This document shows, piece after piece, positions 57,370 through 64,000 of a stretch of DNA of 64,000 nucleotides (positions are counted from its first letter, which is position 1; the number at the start of each line of letters is the position of its first letter). The notes beneath the pieces were generated by a model. That model was not told the DNA's origin. It did not search any database and saw only the letters and a list, made by a program, of their open reading frames with translations. Both the position numbers and the translations under genes were made by a program. Location: positions 25,733 to 89,732 of the forward strand of contig NW_019773531.1 of the NCBI RefSeq assembly GCF_001039355.2, given 5' to 3'. The DNA comes from Lingula anatina. Lineage: Eukaryota > Brachiopoda > Lingulata > Lingulida > Lingulidae.

Positions 57370-57490
57370 AACTTATCCCTGGAAGGCTAGAAAGCCATTT
57401 TAATTTATTTTTCATTTTAATATATGTCTTTCCGTCTCCATGTTGCACACATTCGATATTCATTCTTTTTTATTATTGAACTTAAGAAAT
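57370..57490. repeat. Inverted repeat arm (left)
   Basis: 121 bp; reverse complement of 60003-60124 with a single one-base difference noticed. Confidence 0.85.
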
Positions 57491-57675
57491 GTAAATTACA
57501 GTATACAATACTTCTTTGTTACCCCTCGCTTACTTCTCTCTCACACACATACATACATACACACATAACTACTACTGATGGCTCATCATTTTCATTAATA
57601 AATAAGATATTTTGATAAGCACAGCATATTTTTTCTAACACAGCTAGCATTCGATGTCCCTAAAGGACAGATGTC

Positions 57676-59535
57676 CCCCTTTTTTTATTTAGTGTAATTG
57701 TAATATTTTACCTGGGAAATTAATAAATTCAATTTCTCGTCATTGTTTCCAAGAATAATATCCGATGCAGAAATATTAATATTGACAACCTTTTCTTTCC
57801 TAAACCACTTTTCGATTTGCTTCCACAAGTTTTTTTGCGAGATCACAATCTACGAATAGATGCTCAATTGTTTCCATCCTTGTGCTACATAAATTGCAAT
57901 GAGGATTATCAACTATTTTATATTTGAACAGTAAGTATTTTGTCCCTAGATTTCTATGAATACATCTAAACTTAAACCATCTGAGTTTGGATTCTTTTAT
58001 ATCTGTCAGGAGACGATTGTAGCTAAGATTTCATGTTATTGCTTTATTAAGGAACCTTTCCCATTTTATTTCATTTTTACGGGTTTCGTAGAGTTTGTTT
58101 TCTAAACGTATCATAAATCGCTTTACAACCTTTTTTTTTTTTGTTTGTTTTTCCATATAACCAGAAGCGGTTTGGGTATTTTCAGGTTATAAGTTTTCTG
58201 TGTACCAGTTATTTCTTTTAAATTGGGAAATGCATTATAGATAGCATTTCTTAGGCCAAAATATTTTGTAAATGGGAGGCGTATTTTGTATGCATCCGTG
58301 ATTTCTCTATATGAAAGCACGTTGCCGTTTGGATCAAGCAAGTCGAGCACCACCCGGAAACCTTTCTCATATAATGGTTTAAAGAAAACGGCCTTCCAGA
58401 AAATCTTGTGGGTCATTTTCCTGTATTACGCTAGCGTACTGTGAGTAATATGAAAATATACTTTCCAAAATAAAATTGTCGTGGTTTCCCCGCATTGTTT
58501 CGCATATACAGGCCCAAACTGGCAGAGCGACGTCGTGTCACAACTTGTAATTTCGGTAAAAATCTTTCCATATTGGTTAGTATTCGATAGTAATCTGCGA
58601 ATCCAAGTTAATTTTAAAGCTTTAATACATGATTCTAAATGCACCATTCTACAGCCCCCATTTTCGAAGTCTTGAATAATTGTCTTTCTCGATACCCTTT
58701 CATTTTTTCCATGCCAAATGAATTTGAAAAGAATAGAGTTAAACTCTTTTATCCATTGGGCACTGGGACCTGGTAGTGACATGAACATATGAGTAAACTC
58801 TGGTATCAGTAGTGATTTAACCACCGTTATTTTTCCTAGGGTGGATAGATACATTTTTGACCAGTTATTAATCTCATTTTTTGATGACAGCCAACTTTAT
58901 ATTATAATTGCGTTTCTTCTACACAACTAAGTTCAGCTGGAAAGGTAAAACCTAGAACAGCTACAGATTCATTTGCCCAGTCTAATTTTTGGTTTCTACA
59001 CAGAACTTTCTTACTATTGATTTTTGAGCCAATCCATACTGCTCTTGTTTTGAAAATATTTGGTTTTAAGCCGGAATATTTGGAAAACTGGAACAAAAGG
59101 TCTAATGCACTTTTTAGCGATTTCTCTGAGCCGTCTAAAAATACCACTGTATCATCGGCATATTGTAATAATTTTATCTCTTCTTTTGCTATACCAATTC
59201 CTCTTATGTTTTTTTTTCCTGTCTTATAAGAATACCTATTATTTCTGCACATAAATTAAATATATATGGTGATGCAGGGTCACCCTGTCGACACCCTCTG
59301 CCTCTCTGGGGGGGGGGGGGGGTCACCAGGGGCTTTAAAGATAGCAACAAAGTCCACCTATAAAATACTAAAGAGAAGGAGCACTGTTAAAAAGGTTACC
59401 ATCGGCTGGGTGACATTGTTTTTGAAAGCCATTGTGGTTTGGGGAAATAAGGGAACCAACAATATAATTGTTGCAATATGCAACCACAAGAGAAGTGTCA
59501 TAAACAGACCCAAAAAACAGGTTTGTTGAGTTTAC

Positions 59536-59567
<32 letters not shown>

Positions 59568-60240
59568 GTTTGTCACAGTCAGTATAGATATGGAGGAGTT
59601 GTTGCCAATACTGCTTTAACTCTACAGTTTATAACTCTACAGGTTGCACGCGGTAAAATGTCTGGTATTGTAAAGAATGAATACTCACCACCACCCAGGT
59701 GCAGGGGGTTATTTCTATACTACCGAAAGGTGACAACCCAAGAGAATTTCTGAACAACTGGAGGCCGATCTCCCTGTTAAATAATTGTTATAAAATTCTT
59801 TCTTCATGTATTGCTAATAGGTTAAAATCTGTAATGGAATTTTTAATTCACGAAAATCAGAAGGTCTTTTTAAAGGGGAGGTACACAGGAGGTATATAGG
59901 AAAGAACATCATAATCCTGTATGACGTTCTGCAATATACAAAAGTCAAAGAAATCCCAGGTATTATTTTACTTATTGATTTTCAAAAAGCTTTTGATAGC
60001 ATATTTCTTAAGTTCAATAATAAAAAAGAATGAATATCGAATGTGTGCAACATGGAGACGGAAAGACATATATTAAAATGAAAAATAAATTAAAATGGCT
60101 TTCTAGCCTTCCAGGGATAAGTTTNATCCTGGTCTTTTATTTACATAACATTAGAATTTTTCAATTTTGGAAATGACCTTATTAGGTGGATTAAAATCCT
60201 TCATAAAAATGCAGAACTGTGTGTCATATAGAACGTAATT
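57676..60240 (-). mobile_element. L1/Tx1-like LINE with 5' inversion (twin-priming structure), dead
   Basis: The 3' part is on the minus strand from about 59308 to 57676. It encodes RGCRQGDPASPYIFN, the YADD active site (LLQYADDTVVFLDGS), GKITVVKSLLIPEF and a C-terminal CNLCSTRMETIEHLF, and ends in AATAAAAAAA. The 5' part is on the plus strand, about 59699-60235, with GVISILPKGDN, WRPISLLNNCYKILS, IDFQKAFDSI and FNFGNDLIRWIKILHKNAE. The two parts meet head to head, and their internal breakpoints differ by only about ten codons (NAELCVI versus RGCRQGD), as twin priming predicts. Stops and frameshifts abound. About 380 bp (59310-59690) with an AAATAAAT run lie between the parts, and a 122-bp inverted copy interrupts the 5' part. 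Confidence 0.75.
60003..60124. repeat. Inverted repeat arm (right), inserted in the LINE
   Basis: It splits the RT frame between IDFQKAFDSI and SWSFIYITLEFFNFG, and ends next to a single N at 60125. It is the reverse complement of 57370-57490. Confidence 0.85.
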
Positions 60241-60243
60241 TTC

Positions 60244-60281
60244 TCCCCCCCCCCCCCAAAAAAAAAAAAAAAAAAAAAAAA
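60244..60281. repeat. Poly-C / poly-A run
   Basis: About 15 C followed by about 24 A at the outer edge of the inverted LINE. Flank DNA homologous to about 33768 resumes near 60286. Confidence 0.9.
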
Positions 60282-60434
60282 AGATTCATAGCAATGCTGT
60301 GAGTTTTATTGCAGTTTTTCTCTCCAGTTTCAAAGATGTCGTTTTTTGTACATGGAATCTTGAGAAAAACTTGTGCTTAACCCTCTTGGATCACATATTC
60401 CCACATCCAAAGGTGTACATGTACATGTAGTCCG

Positions 60435-63126
60435 GTGGCTTAAGGAAAAAATTGTGGCATGGCGGAAAAAAGCACCAAATTTGGCATGTAGTTATCTTTT
60501 GACATCCTAAATCAAATTAGAGCCGAAGCCCTCTCAAACAATTTACCGTTTGGTCAAAAAATCCAAAATGGCCGCCAATTTATGGAATTATATAGAAATA
60601 TGTACATACCCATGTTGATTTTTATCAAATAAATTATTTTCTCAGAGTGTTACACACCCTAATTACCCATTTTATTCATATATGTCAGAAAGCAAACAAG
60701 TTACCTTGGACTTTTTGAAAAAAATCCAAGATGGCTGTCATATACCATAGAAACAGCCATAGGACTACTAGTGCACAACTAAAACCAGCTAGAAAGATAC
60801 GTTGTCCACTATCAAATTAAGTCTGTTTCTCAGATTTTTGTTACCCACATAATATGTTTGTAGTGAGTAACTACGAAGTGTTCTTGGGCATTTTGGAAAA
60901 TCCAAGATGGCTGCCATGTGCCGCAGGAATTCTAATATACGGGGGATTCAACTAATGGCAACTGGAAAGATTAATATTCCACTATCGAATTAAGTTTGTT
61001 TCTGAGTGTTTTCCACATCCTTTCCACCCACACAATATGTATGTGGTGAGTAACTTACATGTACATGTATTCTTGGGCATCTTGAGAAAATTCAAGATGG
61101 CCTCCATATGTCATAGGAATTCTTCTAGTATTACAAAGGGTAAGAACTAATGCCAGCTAGGAAAAATATAATTCACTATCAAATTCAGTTTATTTTTTCA
61201 GTGTTTACACATTATTATTACACTGCGATACATATCTAGCAGGTAATAAATGTGCATATTTGACCATTTTGAGAAAATCCAAGATAGCCGTCATTGGCCA
61301 TAGGAATACTACTGGAATTACAACTGCACATCCATGGTTTTTCATCTACTACCAGGGTGAAATTGTGTTTGCTTATCAAGTTTTGTCCATCCTTATTAGT
61401 CATATGACATATATCTGGTGGTTAAATAGTGTGCATCCTTGGATATTCTGAGAAAATCCAAGATAGCTACAATTTGACATAGGAATACTAATGGGTGGGC
61501 TTCAATTGCTGCAAGAGAGGCATGTGGTTCATTATACAATTACATTACCATGGGTTTGTTTTAAAAATAATTTACGTTTTGCATTCCATTTATTATTACC
61601 CCTATGATGTATACCTCGTCTGTATAGCATGTGTGTATCTTTGGGTACTCTGAAAAAAATTCAAGATGTCTGCCTTTAGTCATTAGAATATTCGTACACA
61701 TAATCAAATAATGCCAGAGATACACTGAGTACAATTTAAATGTAGTTAACTTTAGATTGTTTTTAAATGTTTTTCCTTTCATATCCTATTTATTCTTATG
61801 AAAGACACTATGTATGTAGAAAGTGTTTCCTTGAGTACTATTCGGAGAAAACCCAAAATAGCTCCCAGTTGTCATAGGAATATATCATTCAAATGCACAT
61901 AGGTGTCAATTAATGGAACGGTTCAGACATTGATTCCAACATGAAATAAAGCCGTTTGATGTTCAAACATGTTGACATCCTTATTAACCTTACTCTATAT
62001 AAATCTGGTGTGAAGCAAATGTGCATCTTGCGTATTTGAGAAAATTCAAGATTGCTGCAATTCACATTTCACAATAGGAATAGTACAGTCAACTAGTGCC
62101 AGAGAGACATTGGATTCAATATAAAATGAATTTTGTTTCTCGGTATCTCCCATATTCTTTTTGGACTTTGAGATATCTATCTGGTGGGTAACAGGTGTGT
62201 ACCCTTAAGTGTTTTGACAGAATATAATGATTACCCTAATTTGCCTTAGAAATGCCTATAAAATCCAATGCACCAGTTTTCCTATGGGGAAAAGGTCATC
62301 TTGAATTTCCCCAAAATGATCACATAGGGACATTAATTACCTAACAGATATGTTTCATGGGATAATAATAATAATAATAATAATTAAAAGAAAAACAACT
62401 GAATTTAGCTTCATTTTATATGGAAGCCTATCTCTAGCAGGTATTAACTGAACCCCACCTTCTATGGCTAATGGTAGCCATTTTGTTTTGTTTTGTTTTC
62501 AAAAAGGATACACATAACATTCGCATCACATATATATTATGTGGATTAAAAAGATGTGGAAAATACTCGGAAACAAACCTAATTTATCAATTAATATTAT
62601 ATCTCCATGGCAGAAGAAGCCCTATGTGTATACTATAGTGTTCCTTTGATATGGCGGCTATCTTGTTTTTTTCTCGAAATACCTGAGAATAAAGGTTAGT
62701 TATTCACCACAAATATATTATTTCTGTAATAAGGCACTCAGAGACAAAATTAATTAGATAGTGGGCAATGCATCTTCCTAGTTGGTATTAGTTGAAAACC
62801 CTTGTACATGTTCTAGTATTTCTATGCCATACGGCGGCCATCTTGGATTTTTCAAAAAGTCCAAGGACATTCGTTTGTTATCTGACATATATGCATAACA
62901 CGGGTAATAAGGATGTGTAAAACATTGAGAAAATACTTTATTTGATAAAAATCAACATACATGTAGGTGTGTATATATTTCTACAGAATTTCACAACTTG
63001 GCGGCCATTTTGGAATTTTTGGCCAAACGGTAATTTTTTCTATGGGCTACGGCTCTAATTTGATTAAGTATGTCAAAAGGTACCCACATGCAAAATTTGG
63101 TGCTTTTCCATTTTCCCCTAAGCCAC
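60435..63126. mobile_element. Foldback-type element with internal diverged units
   Basis: The left end GTGGCTTAAGG and right end (reverse complement) GTGGCTTAGGG begin long terminal inverted repeats, recognisable over at least 500 bp (shared GCACCAAATTT, CTTTTGACAT, CAAATTAGAGCCG, CCGTTTGG and CCAAAATGGCCGCCAA). Inside, units of about 160-200 bp recur, each with a (C)CAAGATGGCNGCCAT-like core. About nine are in forward orientation (to about 62230) and five in reverse (from about 62310). The duplicated flank at 34.0 kb lacks it: the aagtgtggtgtttata sequence resumes just after 63126. No coding sequence. Confidence 0.75.
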
Positions 63127-63252
63127 AAGTGTGGTGTTTATATTAATACATCTGGACACCATACCACTTGAAAACAATGAGAATAAGAACGTTATCAAGG
63201 TAAGTGATGAACGTAAGCATATTGTACATAAAATGCTCTTATGCATTAACTG

Positions 63253-64000
63253 AGAATAAAATTGGAGTCGTTTGACTCTCTAGTCAGAGCCCAGCACCCC
63301 TTGACCCTCGGGGTTAATTTGACTCCTATATAAGGGTCAAATTACCCCACTACCAGGGTGTGTAGACTCTCTTATTAGAGCCAATCACCCCCTGGCTCTC
63401 ATGGAGTCAATCTGACTCTAAAATTAGAGTCAAATTACCTGAGGCCAGTGTCAGTAGAAACATTACTTTATTGGCCGTGATTGGTTTTAGTCTTGCATGA
63501 ACAAGAGATTTTCTGTGTGTTTCTGCATTCAGAACTCGTGGCTTTCAGTTGCCCAGACCCTTTATGTGATATGTTGGTATACAGGTCAGCAGGTTTTGTT
63601 TCCAGGTTGTAGGTTTGACCCGCTAATGCATGTCACTGGGGAGGTATGCTCACTCATTGGTATATCTGTGGTATAGATATATGTCATGCTGTTTATTACC
63701 AGATTTACATACTGTTTGTTATTGCTGCTTGACTATTCTACTCGACCGGATGGCCTTGTGTTTAGCGTGTCCGCCTCCGGAGGGGGAGAACCGTGTGTTC
63801 AAACCCTCTCGGGTTTATACCTGATTTTTTTTTTAATAATGTGCGAAGGAGTCAAAAATTCCTTTATATGGAGTTATGGTGACTCTTCTGAAGATATAAA
63901 CCAAGGGATGAAAGGATGTGTGAATGGAATCAATTGTGACCCTCCTGTGGAGTCTGGGATGGCGTCACTCCATCGGAGTCAACTTGACTCCAAGTGGGAG
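63253..64000. repeat. GAGTC/GACTC-rich repeat element (runs off the window)
   Basis: GAGTC or its complement GACTC occurs many times in two blocks (63253-63445 and 63845-64000), often as near-palindromes such as GAGTCAAATTNNCC and GAGTCAACTTGACTCC. It encloses the SINE-like segment. No gene. Confidence 0.5.
63738..63829 (+). repeat. tRNA-derived SINE-like head
   Basis: GGATGGCCTTGTGTTTAGCG (A-box-like TGGCCTTGTGT), then TCCGCCTCCGGAGGGGGAG and a B-box-like GTGTTCAAACCCT, followed by a T-run. It is related to 44538-44660. It could alternatively be an old tRNA pseudogene. Confidence 0.45.

Noticed and set aside
59266-59529. 87-residue plus-strand frame with a Gly run
   Set aside because: It crosses a poly-G stretch and the junction between LINE halves. 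No resemblance to a known protein.
60435-63126. Regularly spaced repeats considered as a CRISPR-like or satellite array
   Set aside because: Units are long, diverged and in two orientations within inverted termini, and the genome is eukaryotic; a foldback element fits better.
63738-63829. Functional tRNA gene
   Set aside because: A- and B-box-like words are present, but no cloverleaf with paired acceptor stem could be drawn by eye; SINE head preferred.

Overview
The window is AT-rich, repeat-dense invertebrate nuclear DNA. Genes are split by GT-AG introns, there is no operon structure, transposable elements of several classes are everywhere, and tetranucleotide and TA microsatellites are common. 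The frequent acatgtacatgta-type words and the gene content suggest a mollusc or another marine invertebrate. That is inference; the sequence does not name the species.

The central feature is a tandem, mostly minus-strand array of small secreted EF-hand genes from about 4.7 kb to 52.7 kb. Each gene has the same plan: one exon of 24-25 codons encoding a signal peptide, a phase-0 intron, and one exon of about 540 bp. The large exon encodes a four-EF-hand domain with loops I, III and IV conserved and loop II degenerate, in the manner of sarcoplasmic calcium-binding proteins (SCPs) and coelenterate photoproteins. Three classes are visible. Class A has a signal exon starting MFSSK (gene 4752-5638; orphan exon at 266-340). 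Class C has a signal exon starting MSSNNLK and a protein ending LGTRY or similar (genes at 14.6, 41.9 and 45.3 kb; dead copies at 8.0, 10.7 and 17.3 kb). Class B has a signal exon starting MFSIK and a protein ending IFGSRD (genes at 24.4, 29.4 and 51.8 kb; dead signal exon at 47.6 kb). Seven copies look intact. The rest carry stops, frameshifts, lost splice sites or insertions, a birth-and-death pattern. Flanks are duplicated with the genes and carry recurring TATA boxes, poly(A) signals, GATA microsatellites and repeated ATATGCAAT modules. Further fossils include four plus-strand signal-peptide exons and three fragments of a large exon.

One unrelated gene lies in the array: a plus-strand DUF288/STELLO-like type II membrane protein, putatively a Golgi glycosyltransferase, at 35.4-37.5 kb.

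Mobile DNA interrupts the array repeatedly. There are three copies of one Tc1-like family with TA target duplications (0.5-3.7, 40.1-41.1 and 42.8-43.7 kb), and a CR1/L2-like LINE (18.1-21.6 kb) containing an assembly gap with a duplicated flank. TTAA-flanked MITEs lie at 30.1 and 46.4 kb, and a hAT-like MITE lies at 24.0 kb. A 5'-inverted, twin-primed L1/Tx1-like LINE lies at 57.7-60.2 kb. A 2.7-kb inverted-repeat element built of diverged 160-200-bp units lies at 60.4-63.1 kb. tRNA-derived SINE-like segments lie at 44.6 and 63.8 kb. The right end beyond 52.7 kb holds duplicated array flank and mobile DNA only.
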